Below, piece after piece: positions 1-11,202 of a stretch of DNA of 64,000 bases (its first letter is position 1; every line of letters begins with the position of its first letter). Location of the stretch: contig NADL03000517.1 in assembly GCA_002205965.3 (NCBI GenBank), positions 620,001-684,000 of the forward strand, read 5' to 3'. The notes beneath the pieces are model-generated. The model was not told where the DNA came from, did no database searches, and saw only the letters and a list, made by a program, of their open reading frames with translations. Made by a program: the position numbers and the translations under genes. This DNA comes from Kappaphycus alvarezii. Its lineage: Eukaryota > Rhodophyta > Florideophyceae > Gigartinales > Solieriaceae.

Positions 1-2270
1 CAGCAAGCATGGGAAGAACTCTAATCTTGTCTACGGCAGATCTAATGTTATGCGAGGTGGAAGATGAAGTTTTTTGTCTGTACGGGCCAACTGAACACAG
101 AGCTCAAATTTTACATCAACTCGCCATTTTACAGTGCAAAGTCCCGCTGTATGTGGCAGCATTGGTCCTAATTGGTGCTCTGTAGAAGTGTTCAAACGCT
201 TCTAGATACTTGTAAGACTTACTTACAGGAAGTGGAAGACCGCTCATGAAATGGGACTACGAAAGCTCGTCAAGTTTTTCGGCTTATGTTGACAATGATT
301 GGAAAAACTTCGTGCAATAAAGAAACCAATTGGTAGATTCTGTCAACGAACGATTTAGAGCCAAAGGACTATTCTATCCTTAAATCTGTACAAGCATGCG
401 GAACAAAGTCTGTACTCGGAGAGAAAAGCGGGGTCAATGGTGCAAGGCAACAAAGAGCAACTTTTTGCTCTACAACCTTGCATTTTAAATGTGTTCAGGT
501 AATTTACTCACAGAACTTGAAGAAGAAACTAGCGATTAAAGCCTTCCGTTCGTATAGAATGTTTGAAAGTAATAACGTGCTAGAACGTGCTGAATCTTTC
601 AGATCATTTCATAATAATAGAAAGTCGCCGAACAAGGTGCAAGCTACAGCAGATTGCGTATTCGATTTATCTCAAGAACATCTCAGTCACGCAGATCCAC
701 TGGAAAAAGAATAAAAGAGATAAGCGCCTCAACCATAGTTAGAGTTTGGAGGTACCCGTGGTCGCCGTATCATTGCTTTAACGAAAGAAAGGAAAAGGAA
801 CCGAATTCAGTTTTTCAATTACAGTGATAGTTCAGCTCTTCGTTCATCGATTAGTGGCCTCAAACCAAAATCTGCCAAGTAAAGGTCAGTACTATACAAC
901 TTCTGGCCGAAAAATGAAGGGCTAAAGGGGATATCGGGGTTCGCACCGTTTCCCACCATGTAATGTGATGTTATATGTTCGCACATGCAATCGTTTCAGC
1001 ATAATCTGTTTACCTATTTCGTAATTCTGCTAGAGAGCGTGAGTTGCGAAGGGCTCCAGCATCAGTTCAACACATTCAAGAAGAGGCAGTACCGCCTCAT
1101 TTTAGGGATAGCATCGCCTCTTCAGGGTCAAAGCCCCGGTCAGCAGAACTTTATGCAGGCCTTAAGCCTTACCTTAGAGGGCGCGGACTCAATAAAGAAC
1201 TATGCGTTATAATAGAGTAGAGACGTAACAAATGGCTTCCGGATGCCCTTAGTGACAAACTGATAATGAATGGCACCGCGTGAGATGCAGATAGTGCCGA
1301 AAGGTGCGAGCTTCTGAACTACCATATTATCATTTTAGTGCACCCAACGCACTTCTTGTGCATGTCTATCTTACTCCAACAGGTAGACTTTACTATTCTG
1401 ATAAGTTACAAATCGCTCATGCAGTGGAGAGTAAACTACTGAAATAGAGAGAGAGAGCTTCAATTAATGCCAGGATTCTAATTTTTTTCCTACCAAACCC
1501 CAGCAGCGGAGATACTGAGCATATCAAAGTAATTTAAAGTAAATTGAACATAAGAAGAGGCATAGGGGGTATAAAGTACGTACTAAGCTTGCATTGGAAA
1601 CCACTCCCCAACATCAAAAGTACGATAGGAGCACGAAAGCGCACATACTTGCACAAGCAATGGCCGAGAACGGAGAGCTCACGACTATGAAACGCACAAG
1701 AGCAGAATAATTAGGACTGCGAATGGCAATGCATGAAGATTCCACAGCGCCATCGGTAAAACGCATGCTTACAGGGAAAGCGCACCGCGAAGAATCAGTG
1801 TGCAGTAATAGAAACAAGCAAGCGAATGCAGGTGAGTAAAGAGTTGGTGAGTCAAAGCCATCTCAAGTACAAAAGTGTCAAAGCAACCCGCTATCCGTGG
1901 GGCAGAACACTAGCTGGAAAAAACTGCTGGTATAGAATGCAGATTATGAAATGATAAAGAGTTCAAGGAAGGAGCGTTGCTCCCGCAAAGCGCGACCATT
2001 GCATCTGGAGAACGCAAAATGGCACGTAGAGAGCATACATAGCAAGCAAGAGCGAGGGACATAGCGTTGCGTTGATTGAGCAAGAGCGCTAGGGCGTCTA
2101 CGTAAACTTTAGAGTAGCGGCTGACCAAAGCGAGGGAAAAGGCAACACGACAGCAATTGCGCGAATCACCTTCGCCGACAACTTTCCATGGACCTCACGC
2201 TCTGCAACAATCAATTAAAGCAACTACAGCGATCTAAAGTCCTTTACAGACCATTCAACAGTCTTGCACA
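1..2270. other. Left-edge region without recognised genes
   Basis: Only short open frames (under 80 codons) occur here and none carries a motif I recognise. Frames around 478-714 and 985-1212 are open for 75-78 codons but have no recognisable family signature; they could be decayed transposon coding sequence. Base composition is intermediate, unlike the strongly AT-rich islands further right. Confidence 0.4.
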
Positions 2271-2273
2271 GAT

Positions 2274-2352
2274 ATGTACAGTACAGTACTGTACAGTATC
2301 AAAGTCTTGCACTGTTTAGTACGGTACAGTACAGTACAGTACTGTACAGTAG
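2274..2352. repeat. Inverted TACAG/TACTG pentamer cluster
   Basis: Runs of the 5-bp unit TACAG switch to its complement TACTG, giving nested palindromes around GTACTGTAC. The cluster lies about 575 bp upstream of the GATA-factor start. Equivalent clusters recur in many other intergenic gaps of this window. Confidence 0.8.
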
Positions 2353-2928
2353 CGAAAGGGAAAGGGAAAGGTTACCAAGATTCACAACTTGACTCCCGAC
2401 AAATCGCGTGTAAGGTCAGTGCATGCCGCTCAAAAAAACCCCAAAAACCCGAAAAAAAATACGAGGCGGTAAAAAAAGCCGCGAATAAAATTGCCGAGTA
2501 TTCGGCGCACCATTCAACGCCATTTGAAGCCTCTCGAGTCGTACAAGCTCCCAAGCAGCCTATCAGCAGCATGCAACGTACCTCCCGCTCGGTTCCTCCA
2601 AACTGTACACCAGCTGGTACACAACATACCATCATCTGATGGCGCACGGCGCGCCCACGTGTACCCGCCGCTTCGCCGCGCCGGCGTCCCCCGTCAACAG
2701 ACACCGATTTTCAACCCACTCCCCATCCCGACCCTCTGTCCGTTTCATTCCGTGCCCACACCAAGCTCTTAAATTTCCCTCGTGGTGCCCATTTCAAAAA
2801 AAAAAACTTCAACTCTTACCCACCGTGACCGTCCCTCTGCTTCGACTCGTAGCGCACGTTGGTTTGTTCCAACTACTCCCCCTTAGTCACGGCTCCTCGT
2901 ACGCCATAGTCCGCGCTTGAAATTGGAA

Positions 2929-4427
2929 ATGGGTAAACTGGCCGACCCGCACCTACGTCTCCGTTGTGTGCATTGCGGTAGCACAGAGACGCCGCTCTGG
3001 CGAGCTGGCCCGGACGGGCCTAAGACACTATGCAATGCGTGCGGGGTGCGCTTCAAGAAGGGCAAATTGGTACTGTATAAAGATGACAACGGTAATTTGA
3101 CAGCTGTGAAGAGGGATGATGCCAGTCCTGTCCATGTTCCGCCAGCCTCAAAAAAGCTTGCCAAGAAGGCCGCCAGCGCACCTTCGCCGCAGCCGCAAAG
3201 CGCCGCAAAGCTTGTCAAGAAGGTTCCAAGCGAAGGTACCATCGCCTCCCCGGCCGTTGCGAAAAAGGCAAAGGCGAGGTCCCGGAGAACCAATGCAGGC
3301 CAAATGCCGGGTAGGTATGCTACAAAGACTGTCCCGGAGCCTATGTCGCAGTGGAGGTCTCCGGTAAGTTCGCCCAAGACTTCTCCGAGTAGTCCTGTTC
3401 AAAGTCCAACCTTTGAAGGTATGTTGCTGCTCTTTTTGGTCTGTTCTCGTGCCGAATGAGACGGTTGACCCCAACGTTAGCGATCGGACAAATCGGAGTC
3501 GTTTAAGAATCGTGGATATCTCTAACTTTTTTGCTACATTGCGTCATTTGCCTCACGGAATTTGCATCGGCTAAATGCCTGCGCAATCTGTCGCACCATT
3601 ACTTCATTGCATGTGTGTGTGGGCCTCGGCGGCTACAATTTTTGTCAACTCGCAAAGATCGCTTCCCTTGTACTCCACGCAACCCAGCCGCAATCAAGAT
3701 GGACGAGCCATCGCCGTACCAGTTTACCGAGCCTCTAGACGAGAGCATGTTCCCCGATGTAGCCTGTTTGGGAATCGACTCTGGTGGTGATTCAGACCCC
3801 GTTACGGTGTTGCCCATGCCTGCCGACCCTTCGTCTGCGGAGCAATTTACCTTTGCGTTTGCCGAGCTTGGAAGAGATGCGTCATTGGACATTGACTTGC
3901 CGGACCGTGTGGAGGCCTTGCGTGGGCTAGTGTTGGATCGCACTCGCTTGGTATCATCTTTTTATGAGGCAGCCGTATCGTCTTTGTGTTGTCTTTGTGA
4001 GCAGCGGCAGCTGCGCGTGCGTGGTGCCGACGGCAGTCAAATTTGGAGTACTGAGGATTGCAAGACTTATATTCGTCGCTTTGCATACGAGCAAAACGTT
4101 GGACAGGCTCCCAATGGTGACGAGCAAAAGGATGAGAGATGTGGGGGTAATTCGAGTGCGTCTTCATCGCTGCTTGATTTGCAGAGTGCCACTAGTGGAC
4201 TAATGCTTTCCGAGAAGAGCGCGTATTCCCTGGCTGTTGAGCAGTTTAGAGCGTTGATGGATAGTACTGAGTTGGTGGGTTTTGCTGAGGCATGTATGGT
4301 TGAGTTGTTTGCAGAGGATGTTGTGCAGGCATTGAAAAACAGGGGCTTCTTTGATTGCGGGCAAACAGCATCCTCGTACCGTCGCGACGATTCCATTCCT
4401 GCCAAATCAATTTCCGTCCCAGGCTAA
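2929..4427 (+). CDS. GATA-type zinc-finger transcription factor (two exons)
   Basis: Predicted nuclear DNA-binding regulator recognising GATA-like sites. Exon 1 is 2929-3418 and exon 2 is 3658-4427, giving 419 residues. The start is the first in-frame ATG. A single GATA finger sits at the N-terminus: C13-X2-C16-X18-C35-X2-C38 with the LCNACG signature and a basic tail; X18 spacing is the plant-type form, whereas animal and fungal fingers usually have X17. The rest is K/S/P-rich, then an acidic and helical C-terminal region of unknown function. Intron 3419-3657 begins GTATGT, has CTCTAAC as a likely branch site near 3519, and ends at the first AG downstream; the codon phase (1) matches on both sides. 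An alternative, GTAAGT at 3364 joined to AG at 3698, also keeps frame and would drop an S/P-rich stretch. Confidence 0.85.
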
Positions 4428-4822
4428 CGAGAGCGGATGGCCGGCGACAAGTCGAAAACCCAAAGCGGACAAAGAACAAAAAAACACAAAAAAACACAAA
4501 CGCACAAAACAAAAAGAATATGAGAGCATGAGACGTCTTGGAAGAAACTTGAGGAAAACCTGCAGCGCAAAAGAATGAGGAGAATCAGAGCGAGAAGCAA
4601 CGCTGTCGTACCAGCAGATGAGCGCTGTCTGGATGCGATGGCGATGACTCTCTTGAACAATCTATGGTGCGTGCATGAGAAGTGCAAAAGACCCTCCCTG
4701 GCTGGGTCAAATCCGTATCCCTTACTTTCAAACTCCTTGACCTTTACAAATAAATCTGCTAATGATACAATACATACAGGACATTCTATGAATCTAACAG
4801 AGACGACTTGTAGTGAGGGCAT
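4428..4822. other. Convergent intergenic gap
   Basis: This gap separates the 3' ends of the GATA gene and the 4-TM gene. An AATAAA-like hexamer occurs near 4748. No coding motif was seen, so it probably holds the two 3' untranslated regions. Confidence 0.4.
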
Positions 4823-5667
4823 CTAAGCGTCTCCGAAGCCTAGACGATGTCCCCGGCCCGTGAAAGGATTGACTGTTCGTGGTGACGGTTGTGATGAGTG
4901 AGTTTGACGGGATAGAGAACCAAAGCCAGCAAGGCCTGTTCGAGGCATAGACTGACCCGTTCTGGTGATGGGTAGGTGAATGTCCGAATGAGCATGGGCT
5001 TGTATAACATCGTAATGCAAGACAGCTGCCCAGTAGGCTGCCATAACGCGAAACAACAACGAAGCGGCAGCCGAAAGGATGACAAAAAAGGTGATATCCT
5101 TGGCCAAAGCATCGAGAAAGGCATCCAGGGAGGTTGACAAGTTTGGAAAGGTGTTGGACACAACCAGACCGACGAGAAAATTATGCAGCGGTTGCGAACT
5201 TGCGGCGATGACAAGTAAGAGATATACAAAGTCGAGAATAGCAAAGTTTAAGCAACCGAGGGCAAAAATGGTGACATACGTCTTGCGATCAATAACATCC
5301 TCCCAACTGGCATATATACCGATGGCGAATATAAGCATCTCGAAGACGCCCAGGTTGCGGCCCTCGAACAAATGCAAGACGGCGATAAAGCTGGATACAT
5401 ATAAACCACCGGGGACGTTACACCGCCGCCACACGAATGACAATACGTTGATGGGATGAAAATCAGTAGCCCGAACGCAGCGAACAAACGTCAGTGATTG
5501 ATTCAGGGGGGGTGTATCTGCGAAAGGTAGCAAGCAGGACAGGAATGAAAACAAAGAATGACGTACAGTCCGACCCAGGCAAACAACTGGACGTAAATAC
5601 GGGAGCGAAAGACAGGGGGTTCGCTATAAGCGCGTGGTAGCGGTGTGGATGGTGGTTGCGGCTGCAT
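4823..5667 (-). CDS. Four-TM membrane protein with C-terminal SHP-box-like motif (two exons)
   Basis: Exon 1 is 5667-5567 and exon 2 is 5390-4823, giving 222 residues. The intron starts GTACGT, has TACTGAT as a likely branch site and ends CCAG; phase 2 matches and joining restores one continuous hydrophobic segment across the junction. Hydrophobic helices are at about residues 26-42, 48-62, 73-97 and 132-157, so this is a polytopic membrane protein. The C-terminal tail is S/T/P-rich and ends with F210-T-G-R-G-H-R-L-G, which fits the F-x-G-x-G-x-x-L SHP box used by p97/Cdc48 partners such as Derlin-1 and UBX adaptors. I do not recognise the family: it is not an evident rhomboid or Derlin. A role at the ER with Cdc48 is inference from that one motif. 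Confidence 0.7.
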
Positions 5668-5679
5668 GTTGTTTGCAAA

Positions 5680-5731
5680 GGGGGGAGGGGAGGGGAGGGG
5701 AGGGGAGGGGAGGGGATGGGATGGGATGGGG
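5680..5731. repeat. G-run array (GGGGA repeats), quadruplex-prone
   Basis: At least eleven runs of three to six G on the plus strand, in GGGGA then GGGAT units, starting 13 bp upstream of the ATG of the minus-strand 4-TM gene. On that gene's sense strand the tract is C-rich and would lie in its leader or core promoter. Confidence 0.75.
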
Positions 5732-6108
5732 ATCGGTGAAAGGAGGGGGTAGAGGGAGGGAGGGTGGGTGGTGGTATTCGGGAGAGGGGGGGGGTGGGTG
5801 AGCGAGGCGGCGAGCGGTTGTGCCGGTGGCGCTGGGGAACGAGAGGGGCGTGGGTGCAATCGGTGGAGTATCTGCTGGTATCTCAGTGGGACGTTGGAAA
5901 CGGAGCGAGCGTGTTCGGGAAATGGGGCTGTGGATTGGTTGGTACACTTGGCGGGCTCTGATGGAGGGCTTACAGTGAGTTGGTGGTGTAATTTTGACCA
6001 AGGTGTAATACGTGGACGTAGGTTTTTGGTGAGGAGTGGGGGAAGAAGAATGGAATACCATTCGAAGGGTACTAGGGTACTGTCACTGTACACTAACTAG
6101 TGTCTATT
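5732..6108. other. Purine-rich intergenic stretch
   Basis: GGGAGG-rich DNA continues from the G-run array towards the pentamer cluster. Open frames here are low-complexity by-products of the composition. It is presumably upstream regulatory DNA of the 4-TM gene. Confidence 0.4.
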
Positions 6109-6253
6109 CTATAATGTACAGTACATAACTTGTGCCGTATGAGCGGTTTTTGTAGGCGGGTAATTGGTTTATTCGCACTGTACTGTACGTGGAGTCTGTA
6201 CAGTAGTTTACAATACAGTACAGTACAGTATTGTACAGTACAGTAACTGTACG
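6109..6253. repeat. Inverted TACAG/TACTG pentamer cluster
   Basis: Multiple GTACAGTAC and TACTGTAC units in both orientations, in the roughly 1-kb divergent gap between the 4-TM gene and the coiled-coil gene. The flanks 6254-6727 hold no recognised coding sequence and presumably contain the promoter of the coiled-coil gene. Confidence 0.75.
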
Positions 6254-6727
6254 TAGAAGGGCGCATAAGTTTAAACGGCCTTACAGTTTGGAGCCAACCG
6301 GGAGGTGTCATACAGTAAAGTATTTTTTTTGGTGTGGGGCGGGGCGATTGAAAATTTCAAGTTTGGTAGTTGTTATTTGTTATTTTGAGAATTGGCATTT
6401 GTTTGTTTGTGGGAAAACGGAGAATTGGGATTAATTTAATTGAGTTTTGGCCCCTTGCTGTGCCCATTACAGCTGAATATGCTTAGATATGTCCTATTAC
6501 GGCAAAGTATGTCCTCATCCACTCCCACCCAAGTCACATCATTCGTCTCGCTGCCTCTTTGTTAGTGCCGACTTTTCAACACACATAATACATGCTGCCA
6601 CCCATCCACTCCCACCCCTACGTACGCCCTGAAACTTGCTCGATTCCGTTGCAACTCTTTTCTCAATCAATCAACCATCTCTGTCGACTCTCACCCAACC
6701 CCCCCTTCCCCCTGACTCCATCCTAAC

Positions 6728-9700
6728 ATGGCTTCCTCCTCCCTTGATGCATCCCTTCATGCACATATAGACACGTATATTCAAGACGAAACACCACAAT
6801 ACACCCCTCAAGACCGCGACAGCATAGCCCGCGATAAGGAACGCCTCCAACGCTTCCACAAGGAGGCAATATCCTTCCTTTCCAAGGCCTATTCCAACGA
6901 CGACTCCCTTCTTGTCGAGGACCGCTTCGACAATCCAGACTCCGCCGCACGCTCCGCCGACGACTTTCTCGCCCAACGTCGCATCGAAATAGACCGCATT
7001 CGTCTCGAGCGCTTTCACGCCCACGCCGTCTCATTTCTGGACCGTGCTTACGCAAACGAGCCTGGAACTCTCGTCGAGGAAGAGACCCTTTCTCCTGCCT
7101 CGGCCTCCGCTATTCAGGACAAGGCAATGTTGCAAAAGTTTCATGAAGAGGCCATGAACTTTTTGGATGCCGCCGCAGGTGCCCCACCCATCCCACGACG
7201 TGAATCCCGTCTGAGTGTCGAGAGAGTGTCCAACTCGGATCGCACCTCGTGGAGAATTGAGAGGGACAAGAAAAGGTTGGAGCAGCATTATCAGGACGCG
7301 ATGTCCTTTCTGGAGCGCGCAGAGTCGGACAAGAAGGGCGTTTTGGTTGAGGAGCACGAATTGGAGCCGGCATACGTCGATAGATTGCAGCTACAGCGCT
7401 ATGCCCAGGAGGCCATGTCGTTTTTAGACAAGGCATTTCGGAATGATTCCAGTGTTATGGTTGGCGATGATGACGATGATATCTCGCCCGACCGCGCACG
7501 CCTTCACCCTGATCAACCTTTGCACTCACTTCCAGACGAACAACCTCACCATAACGGTCCGTCGGAGCCGCGTACTTTGCCGCGAGGGGAAGATTTACAC
7601 GATTCTGGATTGCCTATGGATGAGGAGAAACAAATTGCCGCTGACCGTGCTGCCCTTGCCCGATATGAGGAGGAATTCGGCGATTTCTTGTCAAAGGCAT
7701 ATCTGGATGACTCTACCGTCATTGTGGAGGATGGCGGCAGTGAAACAAGCGGCACGGAAAGAGGTTTGTATGCGAGGCGAATAGCTCCCTCCAATGCCTC
7801 TAACGACACTCCACATTCGGGCAGTGCAACTATGGACGAATTTAGTGAGGATGCTTACACCGATGATGAATTTCAGGATCCCCCGCGCGCAGAAAGGGCA
7901 CGGGTGGAACCTTTGCGCAACGCTATTCCCACTGAATCCCATCGGTTTTACGACCCAAATCCGGATAGCAGCGGAGATGGCGCGGCCGATGAAAGTCATG
8001 CTGCGCTTCGTGGACGTATGATGCAATACGAGCGTGAAGCTGCTGATTACTTGGACGGCGCCAATGTGTCTGTCGATGGTGAGGATGAGGAGGAAGATGA
8101 TCATGCCTCTTATCCTCGACCCATGGCGAACATTCGGCCCCCGGAAAGACCTCACGTATCCTCTCGTGAGCGAAACTTGCGCTTTGATGAAGAGAGGGAT
8201 GATCGTCGCCACGAGATTGTCGAGGAAGCGGATGAGGATGATGAAGAGGAGTTTGGCGCTGATCGTCATGTCGAAGACGAAACTATCCCTAGTGGCTTTT
8301 ACGACGATAACAGCACGAGCGATGAGAAAAATAGCGCGCCACGCGAGTTTGAGGCCCCTGCGACCAGATTCCCAGACAGGCCAGATATGACAAGGCGGAA
8401 CTCTCCTGGCTCTGGAAAGGACGGCGATGGTTTCCGGTCTTCACAGAATCAAGAACTTCTCGTAGATGTCATTCTGGAGGACAATACCGGGCGAAGCCGT
8501 GAGTGGTCAGAGGTACCGCTTGAAAAGTCGTTTTATCGGCAGGTTCCCCGTGGGTCGACGATCAAGCTCCGCCCACGGATGTCACCACAATTGTCATCTT
8601 CAAGCAGGACAGGTAGCAACGGCACCAAGGAAAGCTTTGGCGGTGTCTCGCTAAGTGAGCTTCAAAGAGTTGAAAAGGAAAGGGATGCACTCATGGCTAC
8701 CCTGGAGGAGATTGTGAACGAACGAAGTATGCTCGCAGCCCAAGTAAGTGAAATGAAGAACATGTTTAGCAACGCCGGGGGCAAGGGAGTTGACGAGGCA
8801 AAGAAGGAAGAGGAAACAGAGGACATCGACCTGGCCGCTGAGCTACGTGACGCTCATGCGACAATGGCAAAATTAACAGAGGAGATGGAGGCGACTCTTT
8901 CGGTACTTGATAATAGATATCAAGAAACTTTAGAAAGGGCCCACAAGGCAGAGGAGAAGTGCATTCGGTTAGAGACCCGGTCAGCTCGGATGGAAAAAGA
9001 CTTTTCTAAGCAGGCAATCCGATTATCACAGGTGCTTGCTGAGGAGAGCCGCCTCAAGTCATTGTTGACCAGATCAGAAAAGGAAATGGAAATGCTCAGG
9101 AGAAAGACAGAGAGCGACTTGAAAAAGATAGACGATGCGCACAGGGAAGAATTGGACCGCTCGGTGCGAAAGATTTTGGATCTCACCACAGAGGTATCGG
9201 TGCTCCAAGAGAAAGTCAAGGTAGGGGGATCCAGGAGTGCGGAAAGGCAGATGAACTCTTCAAACCGCAAACTAGAGTTGGAAATCTCAGGTTTGAGACG
9301 GAGACTCGCTGACAGTGAGAGAAGATTTGGTGAGGAACGAGCTGCACATCGCAAGAAGCTGGAAACTGAGGCCCAAAAGGCCCAACTTGAACGAGATCGT
9401 GAAGAGCAGAAATTCAATTCTCAGCTAGAGAAGTTGCAGTTTGAATTACAAGCAGCAGAGGCAGGGAAGCGAGAACTGCGTTCCAACAAAATAGAATTGA
9501 CTCGTATGTCCGACAGGGCAGATGAATTGGAGAGGCAAGTTGAGCAGTTAAAACGAGAATTGAAGGATGAGAAGAGAGGCCATCTGACTGCAGAGGCAGA
9601 GGCGGCACATATTCGCATGCGGTACGAGGAATCTCTCAAGAAGAGGATGGCGCGGATTGACCAGAAGACTGAACTGATTGAACTGCAGTCGGCTTTGACT

Positions 9701-10159
9701 CATTTAAAGGAGGAGGCCGGTGTGCGGGAGAAGCGTTTGCAACAGCAGCTTTCTGAGTTTCGATTGCGAGCAGAGCAGGCGGAAACTGCAGCGGCAAATG
9801 CGGAGAGGGATGCAAGGGAAGCGGCAGATGTGGCGAAACTGGCCCAGGAACGATCTAAGGATCTGGTTGAAAGTGAACGCAGAGCAAGACGGCAGGCAGA
9901 GTCTGAGCGACAAATAGCGGTTGTAGAGTGGAGGAAATGGGAGAAAATTGCGCAGCAGAGGGTGGACACTCAAGCGGTAAGAATAGAATCATCGAGTGAA
10001 GATTTGTCGAAAAGTTCGAGTAGGAGAGGATTGAGAAAGAGCCCGTCCAAAGGAGGTCTGAAAGATGGAGGACGGAAGAAGAAAGATTACGGAAAGGGAG
10101 CACCATCCGGGGAGGGGGGGAGGAAGAAAGGGACAATTAGGCCCCGTTTGTTTGGCTAG
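6728..10159 (+). CDS. Large coiled-coil protein with N-terminal FL..A repeats
   Basis: An uninterrupted 1143-residue frame from an ATG, with no intron needed. Residues about 36-460 contain seven degenerate copies of a unit of roughly 20-30 residues, core [F/Y]-x3-A-x2-F-L-x2-A-[Y/F/E], often followed by N-D-x-S-x-x-V-E-D; clear copies are near residues 42, 92, 137, 188, 220, 320 and 437. Long acidic D/E-rich spacers follow. From about residue 655 to 1075 the protein is an almost continuous heptad coiled coil rich in E, R, K, L and Q. The last 45 residues are G/K/S-rich and basic. It probably acts as a structural or scaffolding protein of cytoskeleton, centrosome-like body or vesicle tether; no family assignment is possible from sequence alone. 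Expression as a real gene is well supported by length and composition. Confidence 0.9.
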   Translation: MASSSLDASLHAHIDTYIQDETPQYTPQDRDSIARDKERLQRFHKEAISFLSKAYSNDDSLLVEDRFDNPDSAARSADDFLAQRRIEIDRIRLERFHAHAVSFLDRAYANEPGTLVEEETLSPASASAIQDKAMLQKFHEEAMNFLDAAAGAPPIPRRESRLSVERVSNSDRTSWRIERDKKRLEQHYQDAMSFLERAESDKKGVLVEEHELEPAYVDRLQLQRYAQEAMSFLDKAFRNDSSVMVGDDDDDISPDRARLHPDQPLHSLPDEQPHHNGPSEPRTLPRGEDLHDSGLPMDEEKQIAADRAALARYEEEFGDFLSKAYLDDSTVIVEDGGSETSGTERGLYARRIAPSNASNDTPHSGSATMDEFSEDAYTDDEFQDPPRAERARVEPLRNAIPTESHRFYDPNPDSSGDGAADESHAALRGRMMQYEREAADYLDGANVSVDGEDEEEDDHASYPRPMANIRPPERPHVSSRERNLRFDEERDDRRHEIVEEADEDDEEEFGADRHVEDETIPSGFYDDNSTSDEKNSAPREFEAPATRFPDRPDMTRRNSPGSGKDGDGFRSSQNQELLVDVILEDNTGRSREWSEVPLEKSFYRQVPRGSTIKLRPRMSPQLSSSSRTGSNGTKESFGGVSLSELQRVEKERDALMATLEEIVNERSMLAAQVSEMKNMFSNAGGKGVDEAKKEEETEDIDLAAELRDAHATMAKLTEEMEATLSVLDNRYQETLERAHKAEEKCIRLETRSARMEKDFSKQAIRLSQVLAEESRLKSLLTRSEKEMEMLRRKTESDLKKIDDAHREELDRSVRKILDLTTEVSVLQEKVKVGGSRSAERQMNSSNRKLELEISGLRRRLADSERRFGEERAAHRKKLETEAQKAQLERDREEQKFNSQLEKLQFELQAAEAGKRELRSNKIELTRMSDRADELERQVEQLKRELKDEKRGHLTAEAEAAHIRMRYEESLKKRMARIDQKTELIELQSALTHLKEEAGVREKRLQQQLSEFRLRAEQAETAAANAERDAREAADVAKLAQERSKDLVESERRARRQAESERQIAVVEWRKWEKIAQQRVDTQAVRIESSSEDLSKSSSRRGLRKSPSKGGLKDGGRKKKDYGKGAPSGEGGRKKGTIRPRLFG

Positions 10160-10575
10160 GACAGAACGGTTCAAGTAACAGTGTTTGGGAGTCGTAGGTA
10201 AAGATAAAATGGCTGTGTTGATAGAGAACATGATGTTGACATCAAGAGAGAGCACTTGATATCTGGAGTTGAGCGCAGTTAAGGGTCGGTCTCTACTGAA
10301 ACGTTTATCGAGTGGAATGCAAAGTTGGGGGTTTTTTAACTGAGCGAGTCAGGGATCGGAAATTGTATTGACAAGGCATTGTTGTGAACTATTTTACCGC
10401 GAGAGTGGCATGGTTGCACTCCGGCTATGGTTATGTACGTGCAACGTGCAGGGTCATTAGGACACCACTAGGTGGCTTGAGAGGGAAACCCTGGCGCGTT
10501 GCGGGGCGCGGCAAATTGTAGATGCAGCATATGTAGACCAGATTGCGTAGCTTAATTTCTGGTACAGGCGACATT
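10160..10575. other. Downstream flank of the coiled-coil gene
   Basis: No coding motif seen. This stretch leads into the transposon-rich block. Confidence 0.4.
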
Positions 10576-11202
10576 TCACGCTCCCAGGGGAGCTGCCGCT
10601 GCGCGTCGTGTTAGTTGCGGCATGCCAATCGATTCACTTGGATGATGCATCAGATGGGGATCCCAACTGAACCTTAGGGGCATAAACGTCCAGCTGAGTC
10701 GCGAACGTCCGGGGAGTGCCTCTCTGTGGACGGCAGCCACTTTCCTCGCCAGGTCGGCCATCTTCCTTTTTTCTGCTGAGAGGGCCACCGCCACCGCTGC
10801 CTTGGCTCCCACACGCATGGTCGTCTTCCGGGAGGGTGAGACGACTGTGACGTCGTACACTACCGGGAGGGGAGCCGGCGGGGTGCGTCCATCGTGGCGC
10901 CTTGTAACGAGGACGTCCGCTGGGTGTACGTTCAGTCCGGGTAGATGGTGCAGAACCTCGTACTGCACGCCTAGTCACGGGGCCGAAATTACTTTCTTGC
11001 CGAGCAAGCGGTACACAGCTTTGAGGCGGTTGTCCCAGCCAAAGCCTTTGTTGCAAAGTACGCGAGAGTGGTAATGTTCATGTGATGGTGGAATGCTAAA
11101 GAGCGTTACAGGCGATGATTTTGCATCGAAGATGAGATGAACAAAATTCTGATCGTCTTTGGGATACCTAACCTCTTTCTTCTGCATGTCGTACTTCCAC
11201 AA
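10576..11202 (-). pseudogene. Degenerate retroelement C-terminal fragment
   Basis: Two open frames on the minus strand (11202-10975 and 10968-10576) are adjacent but in different frames. The second contains a HPADVLV segment followed by VYDVTVVSPS and an A/K/E-rich stretch with AEKRKMADLA. This order resembles the C-terminal domain seen in some non-LTR-type retroelement ORFs (RPADVL..DVTVVSP..A..AEKRK). The reverse transcriptase part itself is not visible, so this would be a truncated remnant. GC content is higher than in the AT-rich DNA that follows. The identification rests on memory of the motif order and is tentative. Confidence 0.35.

Noticed and set aside
2372-2704. Minus-strand frame of 110 codons upstream of the GATA gene
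   Set aside because: It lacks motifs and overlaps probable promoter DNA; its composition matches neighbouring non-coding sequence.
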